In this document: piece by piece, positions 9,756 to 19,587 of the stretch
How positions within the stretch are numbered: position 1 is the first letter of the stretch
How the letters are laid out: each line of letters begins with the position of its first letter
Assembly: GCF_950295315.1 (NCBI RefSeq)
Contig: NC_080171.1
Span: forward strand, 99,673,445-99,737,444
DNA length: 64,000 nucleotides
Direction: 5' to 3'
DNA from: Erinaceus europaeus
Lineage: Eukaryota; Chordata; Mammalia; Eulipotyphla; Erinaceidae
Made by a program: the position numbers and the translations under genes
Notes under the pieces: model-generated
Database searches by the model: none
Told to the model about the DNA's origin: nothing
The model's input: the letters and a program-made list of their open reading frames with translations, nothing else

Positions 9756-10025
9756 TTTTTATTCATTAATGAGGTAAGCGGAAAGAGAGAAGGAGAACCA
9801 GATACCACTCTGGTATATGTGCTTCAAGGGGTTGAAGTTGGGACCTCATATCTGAGAGTAATACTTTATTGTTGTTGTCCTATAATACTTCATATCTGAG
9901 AGTAATACTTTATTGTTGTTGTCCTATCCAACAACGACAACAACAATAATAACCACAACAATAAAACAACAAGGGCAACAAAAGGGAATAAATAAATAAA
10001 ATAAATATTAAAAAAAAAAAAAAAA
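9756..10025. mobile_element. SINE-D (minus) joined to SINE-A tail (plus)
   Basis: 9756-9870 is reversed SINE-D. A 37-base segment at 9847-9883 recurs exactly at 9891-9927, and the SINE-A 3' tail follows to about 10,025. Confidence 0.75.
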
Positions 10026-10029
10026 GATT

Positions 10030-10224
10030 ACCCAGTTGTGCCAGGCAGAGGGTTATCTTTGCTCTTTTTCTAAAATTCTGGACGCCATCTCTATCCATCA
10101 GGCTATCCCATACCTTTTCCTTGACCTCTGACCTCAGAGCCTGGTGGAAGATACCAGGCTTATGGACAAAGGAGAAGCATGATCCAGATCTGGGATAGGG
10201 AGAGACATCCCCCCACCCCCCCAC

Positions 10225-10269
<45 letters not shown>

Positions 10270-11146
10270 CCCGCCCTTGCCCCACTGCTTACCTGCTGGG
10301 CCTGCCCCCTCCAGGGCAGAGAATGCCACCTACAGGCCCTGATTCATAGGTCCTTTGTCAGTAAGTGGCTTCTTGCCAGCCACCCTGCCTCCCTGCAGAG
10401 CTGGCCAGCCCCACCCCACCCTAAAGCACTTTTCAAACCAGAGGACCCAAAGATAAAGAATAATGAGACTTTTTTTTTTTTTCTTTTCACTTGGAAAGGG
10501 AGGGTTCAGAAGGTCAGAGTCAGAGAGCTTGGACTGAAGCCCAAGAGAAGGGAAAGGAATTGCCCCAAAACATACAGTAGGGACCCAGGCGAGGACCTTT
10601 TAAGTTCTTGTAGAAAGCCAGAGGGGCCTTTCCTTGTCCCATTGGTCCCTCTCCCTCTCTGTTGGCTCTACCCTCCCCACAAACCTGTCAGACCTGAAAT
10701 AGACCAGGAGGAAAAAAAAAAAAAACACCAGAGGTAAACAACAGCGAGTGTGAATGAATCAAGATTTTGTTTTTAAGGCCTATCATGTGTCCACTGATGT
10801 TTACCCAGTTGGCATGACCCGTTGTGTGGAAGGGACCCTGGCACCCTGCCTGGGCCTCTCCTTATTAACTGTTGGGTGGTTGAAGGAGACAGAGCCTGCT
10901 CCATCTGTCACCTGGCTAAACTCTTTCTTCACGCCCCTGTCAGCTAGCTCCCTGCCACACCCAAGTCCAAGGCCCAGTGACTCCCATCCTGGTTGGTGCC
11001 CAGCCCTTGACCAACTGCCCTGCCTCCAGCCTTCCAGTAACTCCTCACGAGCAGCTAGCTAGACTAAAATATAAATACGATCAACCACCCCGGGTTTCAG
11101 AACTGTGGCTCCCACTGTTCTCAAGATGTAGTCAGTCCTGGAATAT
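10030..11146. other. unique island with (CA)n
   Basis: The longest early repeat-poor stretch. A (CA)n tract occupies about 10,227-10,267. No exon supported; open frames are short and unconserved as far as I can judge. Confidence 0.55.
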
Positions 11147-11266
11147 GGCCTTTTTTTTCACCAGAGCATTACTTAGCCTTGGCTTATGGTGGTGCAGGGG
11201 ACTGAACCTAGGACCTAGCCTCAGGCACGAGAGTCTGTTTGCATAACCATTGTGCTATCTACCCTC
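11147..11266 (-). mobile_element. SINE-C
   Basis: Reversed: 'caccagagcattacttagcc', 'ggttgatggtggtgc'-like body, 'gcataaccattgtgctatctacc'. Confidence 0.85.
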
Positions 11267-12005
11267 ATCCTTTGAACACGGCATTTAGGGCTCCTGCCAG
11301 CCTTTCCTTTGCCTCCCTTTCTCTTAGCTGCCCCCTCTAGTCACAGTGATCTTTCACATCCTCAAACTAGCACTGCTCCAGCCTACATCAGGGGTGGCAC
11401 ACGTGGATACCCCTTCCCCATTTTACCCCCTTCATTCTCCACACCTCAGCTGAAAAACTCTTTCATCAAAGGGGCCTTTTGCCACCACCACCTGTTCTGC
11501 TCCCTATAGTTCTAGCACTTTCCACCCTCTGCTCCTCCTCCATTCATAGGAAAGTCATGTCACATGTAATGGTTTGTTTATATAGATCTTGCTCTCAGAG
11601 GATGGGGACAGTCCTTGCCCTACATGACATTCCTAGTGTCTGGTGTAATGGGAGCCTGAGTGAGCACCTGAAATGTGCAGAATGCTGTGGGGGAAGTGGG
11701 TGTCACAGTGCCTCCCTCACCACCCCTGGGGCTCAAGTGCATTAAGGTTATGTGAAGGTCACTGACAAGATGCATAGTGTAATTTGGCTGCCTTTGGACA
11801 GGCCTGCAGCAGCCATGCTCACTGCTCTCCCCATTTGAGGCTGAAATCCATTTCACAGAGTCTCTGCCATGTAGTGCCTCTGCTTGCATGTGCCTCTGGG
11901 AATGAAGCACTCAGCACCTGTTCAGGTTATGATTCCATGTTGGACCCAACAGCACCCAGGAGTTGACATCTCAGCAAAGAGGCAGGGAGTGAGAAACAAT
12001 GGCTG
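11267..12005. other. unique island
   Basis: About 740 bases with no repeat recognised. No splice-bounded open frame stands out. Confidence 0.5.
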
Positions 12006-12128
12006 TGGTGGTCAGGGAAGTGATTGAACAGTTGAGCATATTCCCTGCCATTTGTGGGGCCCTGGATTCGATCTCTGACACAGAAGTGCTCTGCTATCCT
12101 TCTCATCAGATAAATAAATCTTTAGAAA
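12006..12128 (+). mobile_element. degraded SINE (D/E-like)
   Basis: 'gttgagcatattccctgcc', 'cctggattcgatctctgac' and 'cagataaataaatcttt' keep the head, B-box and tail order. Confidence 0.55.
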
Positions 12129-12199
12129 ATAGTAACAATGGGTAATGAAGACAATGAATGCCTCCATTCCTTATTGTTTTGAGTGGTGCCCAGATCTGG

Positions 12200-12690
12200 C
12201 TTTTAATTTAATTTAGTTGATAAGAGAGAAACTGAGAGGGAAGGGGGTAGAAAGGAAGAGAGAGAGAGGAAGGGAAAGAAAACTGTAGCACTGCTTCACT
12301 GCTTGTGAAGCTTCCCTCCTGCTGGTGGAGACTCAGGGCTTGAACCCAGGTCCTTGCACATGATACCTTGTGTTTTACACAATGTGTCAGTGCCTGGCCC
12401 CCTGCTGTTTTGTTTGTTTATTTTTTACCAGATCACTGTTCAGCTGTGGCTTACGATGGTATGGGAGATTGAACCTGGAACCCTGGAGCCTCAAACATGA
12501 AAGTCTGTTTGCACAACCATTATGCTATCTCTCCCTCTTTTTTTTTTTTTTCCTTAAGATCAATTTATTAGCAAGAGAGCAAAAACTGTAACATCACTCT
12601 GGTACATGAGATACAAGAGATCAAACTTGGGACTTCATGTTTGAGAAGCCAAAACTTTATCCACTGCGCCATCTCCTGAGTTGCCAGATC
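12200..12690 (-). mobile_element. three reversed SINEs in series (B, C, D)
   Basis: 12,200-12,403 is SINE-B, 12,420-12,537 is SINE-C and 12,552-12,690 is SINE-D. All are minus strand and separated by T-rich tails. Confidence 0.8.
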
Positions 12691-12734
12691 TGGGTTTTAT
12701 ACCCTCTGCTTTATTTAGACTTAACAACAATGCT

Positions 12735-13035
12735 GGAACAACAGCTCAACTGGATAATGTGCTGCTTTGCCGTGCACATGGCCCCAAGTTCAAGCCTGGC
12801 CCCCACTGCTCTGGAGGAAGCTTTGGTGCTGTGGTGGGTGTCTTTCTCTCTGTCTCTCTCTCTCTCTGATTCTGTCTCTTTCTATATGAAAAAATCATAG
12901 CAACAATGATAAACAACAAGGGCAACAAAAGGGGGAAAAATGGCCTCCAGGAGCAGTGGATGTGTGGTGCAGGCACCGAGCCCCAGCAGATAACCCTGGA
13001 GGCAATCAATCAATCAATAAATAAATAAATAACAA
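12735..13035 (+). mobile_element. SINE-E with shared 3' extension
   Basis: 'agctcaactggataatgtgctgc', 'caagcctggcccccactgc', 'gaagctttggtgctgtgg', then an A-rich middle and the 'gcaggcaccgagccccagc..ataaccctggagg' end. Confidence 0.75.
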
Positions 13036-13057
13036 TGATGTAAAAAAATCATAGCAA

Positions 13058-13209
13058 GGGCCAGGTGGTGGCACACTTGGTTGAACACATGTTACCAAGC
13101 ACAAGGACCTGGGTGCAAAACCCCGGTCCCCACCTGCAGGGGGTGGGAAGCTTCACCGCAGGTATCTCTCTCTCCCTCACTGTCTCCCCCTTCCATCTCC
13201 GTTTCTCTC

Positions 13210-13212
<3 letters not shown>
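13058..13212 (+). mobile_element. SINE-B
   Basis: 'gggccaggtggtggcacacttgg' to 'ccgtttctctc'; the tail has become the adjacent microsatellite. Confidence 0.85.

Positions 13213-13290
<78 letters not shown>
13212..13290. repeat. (TA)n(TG)n compound microsatellite
   Basis: About 16 TA units followed by about 23 TG units, seeded by the SINE-B tail. Confidence 0.95.
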
Positions 13291-13291
<1 letters not shown>

Positions 13292-13445
13292 ATAGCAATG
13301 AAGGTCAAAAAGGAAACTAGAGGACCTTTACTACAGTTTGGTGAAAGAAATTATGGGGGTGAGAAACACTCATGGAAGAGAAAGCTGACACCAGATAAAT
13401 TAAGTGACCCAAGGTGGTGGCATAGCAATGAGAGATGAAGAGCTG

Positions 13446-13481
<36 letters not shown>

Positions 13482-13672
13482 GACACACACACCTCTGTAA
13501 GCTTTACGCCACACTAGGCATTACCATCCTGCCAGACCCAACTCCATACATTCACCTAATAATAAGACAGATGGGGTTCCTTCTATGTAATCACCACTTA
13601 CTCTTTTTCACATGGCAATATGATATGAACAACTTCCCATGCAAATTAACTTTATTATTTATTTATTTATTT
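13291..13672. other. mostly unique, with (AGAC)n
   Basis: A tetranucleotide run 'agacagacagacaaac' occupies about 13,447-13,482. Nothing else recognised. Confidence 0.5.
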
Positions 13673-13675
13673 ATT

Positions 13676-13999
13676 TTGCCTCCAGGATTATTGCTGGGGC
13701 TTGGTGCCTGCACTATAAATCCAATGCTCCTGGAGGCTATTTTTTCCCTTTTGTTGCCCTTGTTGTTTATCGTTGTTGTTATTATTATTATTGTTGTTGC
13801 CATTGCTGTTGAATAGGACAGAGAGAAATGGAGAGAGGAGAGGAAGACAGAGAGTGGAAGAGAAAGATAGACACCCACTGACCTGCTTTACCTTCCCTGC
13901 AGGTGGGGAGCCAGGGGCTTGAACTAACCGGGATCCTTACACCGGTCCTTGCGCTTTGCGCCAGCTGCACTTAACCTTCTGCGCTACTGCCCGCCCCCC
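13676..13999 (-). mobile_element. SINE-A, long form
   Basis: Reversed, including the 'cctccaggattattgctggg' extension and the head 'gcgctactgcccgcc'. Confidence 0.9.
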
Positions 14000-14009
14000 C
14001 ATGCTAATT

Positions 14010-14450
14010 AACTTTAAAAATACTTTGTTTATGTTTTTATTTGTTGGCTAGAGACATAAATCAAAAGGGAAGGGAGAGAGAAGGGAGAGAGAAAGAGAGA
14101 CACCAGCTGCACTGCTTTATCACTTGTAAAGCCTTCCTCCTGCGTAGAGACCAGGAACTTGAACCTGGGTCCTAGTGCATTTTTAAAAATCCTTTATTTA
14201 TTTTTAAATATTTTTATTTATTATAAGAGAGAGACACAGAGAAATTGAGAGGGAAGGGGGAGAGAGAGAGGGAAAGAGACAGAGAGACACCTCCCGACCT
14301 GCTTCACCACTTGTGAAGCTTTCCCACTGCAGGTGGGGACCTGGGACTTGATCCCAGACCTTGTGCACTGTAATGTGAGTGCTTAACCAGATGTGCCATC
14401 CTTGTACATTGTAACCCGTTTCAATTCATGAGCACCACCACTGGACCCCA
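14010..14450 (-). mobile_element. SINE-B interrupted by a second SINE-B
   Basis: The outer copy starts at 14,010 and breaks at about 14,180. An inner reversed SINE-B fills about 14,181-14,400, and the outer head resumes as 'acattgtaacc..ccaccactggacccc' to 14,450. Confidence 0.75.
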
Positions 14451-14483
14451 GAGCACAGTTTCACCCTTTAAAAATGTTCCTTT

Positions 14484-14765
14484 TGGGAGTCGGGCGGTAG
14501 CGCAGCGGATTAAATGCATGTGGCACAAAGCGCAAGGACCGGCATAAGGATCCTGGCTCCCCAACTGCAGGGGAGTCGCTTCACAGGCGGTGAAGCAGGT
14601 CTGCAGGTGTCTGTCTTTCTCTCCCCCTCTCTGTCTTCCCCTCCTTTCTCCATTTCTCTCTGTCCTATCTAACAACAACGACATCAATAACAACAGTAAT
14701 AACTACAACAGCAATAAAAAGACAACAAGGGCAACAAAAGGGAAAATAAATATATTTTTAAATAT
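14484..14765 (+). mobile_element. SINE-A
   Basis: Complete copy flanked by 'ttccttttt'-like repeats on both sides; B box partly deleted ('aaggatcctggctcccc'). Confidence 0.9.
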
Positions 14766-14769
14766 TCCT

Positions 14770-14897
14770 TTTTATTTATTTATTTATTTTTTTGTCTCTC
14801 CCATTTTTTTTTTCTCCTGCAGTACCAGGGCTTGAACCAAGGCCTCACACATGCAAGCCACGCTCTGCACTTACAGCTGAACCACCTTCCCAAACCC
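14770..14897 (-). mobile_element. divergent SINE
   Basis: 'ctgcagtaccagggcttgaacc' and 'ctgaaccaccttcccaaacccc' give a reversed tRNA-like end. Family uncertain. Confidence 0.5.
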
Positions 14898-15034
14898 CTG
14901 CTAATTAATATTTGATTTAATTAATTTAAAAGACTCCAAACATTCCACTGTAAATATCCATTAAATTTCTCTTGGGGCTATACACTCGTTTTCTGAGGAA
15001 TGGCTGGTATAAACTCTCATTTGAGGTTTTTCAG

Positions 15035-15185
15035 ACATGGTGAAGACCATCAGACTTGCATACTGAAGTTCAGGTTTAATCCCTGGCACTGAATATATTG
15101 GAGTGGCATTCTGGTGCCTCTCTCTCTCTCTTTCTCTCTCTTCTCAGGTGAAATCTCTCTCATACATAATAAATAAAATAATTTT
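15035..15185 (+). mobile_element. SINE-D, diverged
   Basis: 'aggtttaatccctggcactg', 'gagtggcattctggtgcc' and 'ataataaataaaataa' tail. Confidence 0.6.
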
Positions 15186-15189
15186 AAAT

Positions 15190-15711
15190 TAATTAATTTG
15201 TTTATTTATTTACACAGAGAGAGAGAGAGGACCAGAGAACTACTCTAGTGTATGTGATGCCAAGGAATAAAAATAATGGGGCTTGGGGTCGGGTGGTAGT
15301 GCAGCGGGTAAAGCACACGTGGCGCAAAGTGCAAGGACCAGTGTAAGGATTCCCGTTCCTTCGAGCCTCCGGCTCCCCACCTGCAGGGGAGTTGCTTCAC
15401 AGGCGGTGAAGCAGGTCTGCAGGTGTCTGTCTTTCTCTCCCCCTCTCTGTCTTCCCCTCCTCTCTCCATTTCTCTCTGTCCTATCTAACAACGACGACAT
15501 CAATAACAACAACAATGATAACTACAACAATAAAACAAGGACAACAAAAGGGAAAATAAATAAATATTAAACAATTAAAATATATAATAATGGGGCTTTT
15601 CTGCTTCAGAGTTCTTTATTTTTATTTTTATTTTATTTATTTATTTATTATTTATTATTTTTATTTTTTTGAGAGTTCTTTATCCACTGAACCACCTTGC
15701 TCAGGGTCCAC
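15190..15711. mobile_element. reversed SINE-D split by a SINE-A
   Basis: The host SINE-D (minus) occupies 15,190-15,284 and 15,599-15,711. A complete plus-strand SINE-A (15,285-15,585) sits inside, flanked by 'aataatggggctt' at 15,272-15,284 and 15,586-15,598. Confidence 0.85.
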
Positions 15712-16645
15712 AATTATTATTTTTTTAGAGGTGATTGTGTGAACCAGCAGTTCCATTGGCATTTGTCCTTTGCCTATCACATATCCCTTGCCAAGAACCC
15801 TTTGTGTCATGATGACTTGTATACTTGTCTTACTTTCCATCTCACGCTATCCTTCAAAGTGAGACTCCTCCTAGCCTGCTGTCCTCTCCTCACAGAGGCC
15901 CAAAGCAGAGACCCCCCCGGGAACCCAGGGTTCCCATGTTCCTGGCAAGTCCTGGAGAGATGCTGACTGCCAAACCAGTGTAGACAGTTACTCCCAGTTC
16001 CTCTAGGGCAGGTCCCTGCCCCCTCCCTTGTCAGTCTTGGTTTCCTGCTGGGCCACAGCTGCCCCTCACTAGCTGGTGACTCAGAGCCTGGCCAGGATGG
16101 CAGAGCTGGCTGCCTACCCAGTACTGGGAGTGACTAAGAGTGTGGTGAGGCCAGGCCTCGCGGGTGGGGCCACCTCTGCCCTGGGCTGGCCCTCCTTCCT
16201 CTCTCCCTTCAATCTTGCTGATTTCTGTCCTTCGGCCCTTCCGGACGGAGTGAGGATAATCTGGGCTGAGTGTGCCAAGGGTGATTGAGACTTGGTCCCT
16301 GCCCTCTTGGGTGCACAGCCTAGATGACAGCAGCTTGTGCAGAGGGAGGAAAAGAGGAAAAGTCCAGGAGGAAAGAGGGAGGGGTGTAGGAGATGGATGT
16401 GGTGAGGAGAGCTCAGAGTTGAGCTGTGCAGTGTGCACTGGCCACTGTGTGTGTAAGGACTGGCACGAGCAGGGCTGTCTATTCAGTTCCATCCCACCAC
16501 TCCACGAGAATCAGCAAAGTCCCTGACTACAAGCTGGCAGCCTCACACCAAGGCCCCTGCTGGCTGGACAAGTGTGGCACCAGCTGAGTTCAGCCCTGAT
16601 CACCCAGACTACTGGACATCCTTACAGAGGGTTTGATTTTTCTTT
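15712..16645. other. unique island
   Basis: More than 900 bases without a recognised repeat and with fairly high GC at 15.9-16.6 kb. Possibly regulatory, but no specific site can be defended. Confidence 0.45.
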
Positions 16646-16649
16646 ATAA

Positions 16650-16786
16650 TCTTTTTTTTTTTTTTTTTTAAACCAGAGCACTGTTCAGCTCTGGCTTATG
16701 GTGGTGTGGAGGATTGAACCTGGGACTTTGGAGCCTCAGGCATGAGAGTCTGTTTGCATAACCATTATGCTATCTACCCTCCGCTA
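16650..16786 (-). mobile_element. SINE-C
   Basis: Long T tract then 'aaccagagcactgttcagctctggcttatgg' through 'accattatgctatctaccctcc'. Confidence 0.9.
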
Positions 16787-16794
16787 TAATCTTT

Positions 16795-17265
16795 TTTAAA
16801 AAAAATATTTTATTTATTGAGAAAGATAGGAGGAGAGAAAGAACCAGACATCAGTTTGATTCATGTGCTGCCAGAGATTGAACTCAGAACCTCATGCTTG
16901 ATGGGCCAATGCTTTATCCACTGTGCCACCGCCCGGACCACCTTTATAATGTTTTAAAAAAAATTTTATTATCTTTTTAAATTTTTTTAATATTTATTTT
17001 CCCTTTTGTTGCCCTTGATTTTTATTGTTGTTGTAGTTATTGTTGTTACTATTGATGTCGTCGTTGTTAGATAGAACAGAGAAAAATGGAGAGAGGAGGG
17101 GAAGACAGAGAGGGGGAGAGAAAGACAGACACCTGCAGACCTGTTTCACCACCTGTGAAGTGACTCACCAGCAGGTGAGGAGCCAGGGAGCTCGAACCGA
17201 GATCCTTACACCAGTCCTTGTGCTTTACACCATATGTGCTTATGAGAACACCCGACTCCCAATTT
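16795..17265 (-). mobile_element. SINE-D then SINE-A
   Basis: 16,795-16,943 is SINE-D reversed. 16,985-17,265 is SINE-A reversed with its head degraded ('atgagaacacccgactccc'). Confidence 0.85.
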
Positions 17266-17284
17266 TTTATTATCTTTAAACATT

Positions 17285-17620
17285 TTTCTTTTTTCTTTCT
17301 TTTTTTTTCACCAGAGCACTGCTCAGCTCTGGTTGATGGTGGTGCAAGGAATTGAACCTGGGACCTTGGCGCCTCAGGCATGAGAATCTCTTTGCAAAAC
17401 CATCATGCCACCTACCTCCACCCCAAAATTTTTATTATCTTTATTTATTGGATGGAGACAGTGAGAAATTGAGAGGGAAGGGGGTAATAGACATCTTACA
17501 TCACTGCTTCGCCACTCACAAAGCTCTCCCCCTACAGGTGGAGGCTGGGGGCTCAAACCTGGGTCCTTGCACGTTGTAATGTGTGCTCAACTAGGTGCAC
17601 ACCACCACCCAGCCCCTTTT
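17285..17620 (-). mobile_element. SINE-C then SINE-B
   Basis: 17,285-17,425 is reversed SINE-C. 17,430-17,620 is reversed SINE-B ending 'accaccacccagcccc'. Confidence 0.85.
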
Positions 17621-17696
17621 CTTTTCTTTTTAAAAAATAGATTTATTTAAATGAAAGAGAGGTACAGAGAGAAAGCTACACAGAGATAAAGAGAGG

Positions 17697-17865
17697 CCAG
17701 AGCACTGCTGAGCTCTGATTTATGGTAGTGCTGGCTGGGGGTAGGACGTCAGGCATGAAAGTCTTTTACATTACCATTATGCTGTCTCCAGCCCTAATTT
17801 CTTTTTCTTCTTTCTTCCTTTTTCTTTTCTTTCTTTCTTTCTTTCTTTCTTTTTTTTTTTTTAAG
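17697..17865 (-). mobile_element. SINE-C fragment plus (CTTT)n
   Basis: 17,697-17,796 is a reversed SINE-C with a shortened body. 17,797-17,865 is CTTT-rich simple sequence. Confidence 0.75.
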
Positions 17866-17874
17866 ATTTTCTTA

Positions 17875-18195
17875 GGGGCTGGAATAATAGCATAATGGTT
17901 ATGTAAAAAGCCTTTCAAGGGCCAGGTGGTACACCTGGTTGAGCTCAAGAACCCAGGCCTGGTCCCCACCTGCAGGGGGGAAAGCTTTTGGAGTGGTGAA
18001 ATGGTATTGCAGGTGTCTCTCTGTCTCTCTCCCTCTCTATCACCCTTTTCCCCCTCAGTTTCTGGCTGTCTCTATCAAACAAGTAAATGAAGGTTAAAAA
18101 ATAAAAGCCTTTCATCATTAAGGCATTAAAGTTTTCAGGTTCAATCCCCAGCACCACCAGAAGCCAGAACTGAGCTTTGCTCTGGAAAAAAAAAA
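17875..18195 (+). mobile_element. SINE-C split by SINE-B
   Basis: The outer SINE-C runs 17,875-17,919 and 18,103-18,195. The inner SINE-B (about 17,920-18,102) is flanked by 'aaaagcctttca' on both sides. Confidence 0.85.
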
Positions 18196-18404
18196 TAGTG
18201 CAGCCTGAAGGTGGTGAAAAGGGTAGAGTGCGAGGACCTCTTATTTGTAAGTCTATGATGGTAGCCACTGCATCACCTCTCAGACCATAAAGGTTTGACT
18301 TTTGCGGGAACCTGATGAAAGAGGCAGCCATAGGGGTAGGACCCCTTTCCAAGGGGCATAAGGAAATACGTAGGTGGTGGGTGTATCTGTAATCATCACT
18401 AGGT
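18196..18404. other. no clear feature
   Basis: 'gtggtgaaaagggtagagtgcgaggacctc' may be SINE debris; the rest is unassigned. Confidence 0.3.
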
Positions 18405-18545
18405 CATGGCTCAGGAGGTGGCACTGTGGTTAAAACACTGAAAACAACAACGTCTTGAGTTCCATCCTCAGCATCAAATATGCTAGAGTGATATTCTGGT
18501 GTTCTCTCTTTCCTTTCTCACATGAATAAATTATTTACATATTTA
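18405..18545 (+). mobile_element. SINE-D
   Basis: 'aggaggtggcactgtggttaaaacactg' to 'cacatgaataaattat'. Confidence 0.75.
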
Positions 18546-18555
18546 TTTATTTATT

Positions 18556-18915
18556 CTCCCATTTATTGGTGAGGGACAATTAATGGTATACAGAATAGGT
18601 TTTTTTGTTTTTGGTGTGTGTGTATGTGTGTGCGTGCTTATCCATAGCACTGCTCAGCTTTGGTATATGGGACTGAACCTGGGACTTTAGAGCTTCAAGC
18701 ATGAAAGTCTTTTTGCATAACCTTTATGCTATCTCCTCCACCCTACAGTATAGTTGTTGATACATAGGTACAAACTCTTATTTCCCCAAATAGGTGTCAG
18801 CAAGATACTCTCTCCTCCAACATAGGTCCTTTTCTCCCATCATGCACCAGGAACTCACAGCCCCTCTATTCCACCCCTTTCACTCTTTCTCCAGAGTCTT
18901 TGCTTTGGTGCATAC
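18556..18915 (-). mobile_element. older L1 3' end interrupted by SINE-C
   Basis: 'tattggtgagggacaattaatggtatacag' starts a reversed L1 3' UTR that resumes at 18,746 ('cagtatagttgttgatacatagg..atcatgcaccaggaactc'). The interruption at 18,615-18,745 is a reversed SINE-C. The same UTR type recurs at 52.86-53.15 kb. Confidence 0.65.
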
Positions 18916-19555
18916 TATTTGTTTACTTATTTCAATTTACTAGAACACTTCCTATCTCTGACTTACAGTAGGTCTTGGGACTGAACTTGGGAGTTCAGAG
19001 CTTTAGGCATGAGAGTCTTTATTTTTATTATTATTACTTATTTATCTATTTATTCCCTTTTGTTGCCCTTGATTTTATTGTTGTAGTTATTGATGTCGTC
19101 ATTGTTGGATAGGACAGAGAGAAATGGAGAGAGGAGGGGAAGACAGAGAAGGGGAGAGAAAGATAGACACCTGCAGACCTGCTTCACTGCTTGTGAAGCG
19201 CCTCTCCTGCAGGTGGGGAGCCGGGGGCTCGAACCGGAATCCTTACACCAGTCCTTGCACTTTGCACCACCTGCGATGAACCCACTGCACTACCACCCAA
19301 CTCCCTATTATTTTTTATTTATTGTTGAATAGAGACAGAGAGAAATTGAGAGGGGAGGAGGAGATAGAGAGTGAGAGAGACAGAGAGACACCAGCAGCCC
19401 TGCTTCAACACTCATGAAACGTCCCCCCTGCAGGTGGGGACCGGGGGCTTGAACCTGGGTCCTGTGCACTATAGTGTGTGTGTTTAACCAGGTGCACCAC
19501 CGCCTGGCCCCCCATGAGAGTCTTTTTGTATAACCATTATGCTATCTCCCCAGAT
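18916..19555 (-). mobile_element. SINE-C split by a SINE pair
   Basis: The outer reversed SINE-C is interrupted after 'catgagagtcttt' (19,008-19,020), which is repeated at 19,513-19,525. The insert holds a reversed SINE-A (19,045-19,305) and a reversed SINE-B (19,306-19,510) with no duplication visible between them. Confidence 0.85.
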
Positions 19556-19587
19556 TGAACTAAATAACTTTAAAAAAGTATTATCTA

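Noticed and set aside
10280..10329. Minus-strand 'first exon' ending in a GTAAG donor with the same phase as NIBAN2 exon 1
   Set aside because: The apparent start is GTG, not ATG, and nothing else supports an exon; it could at most be a non-coding alternative leader.
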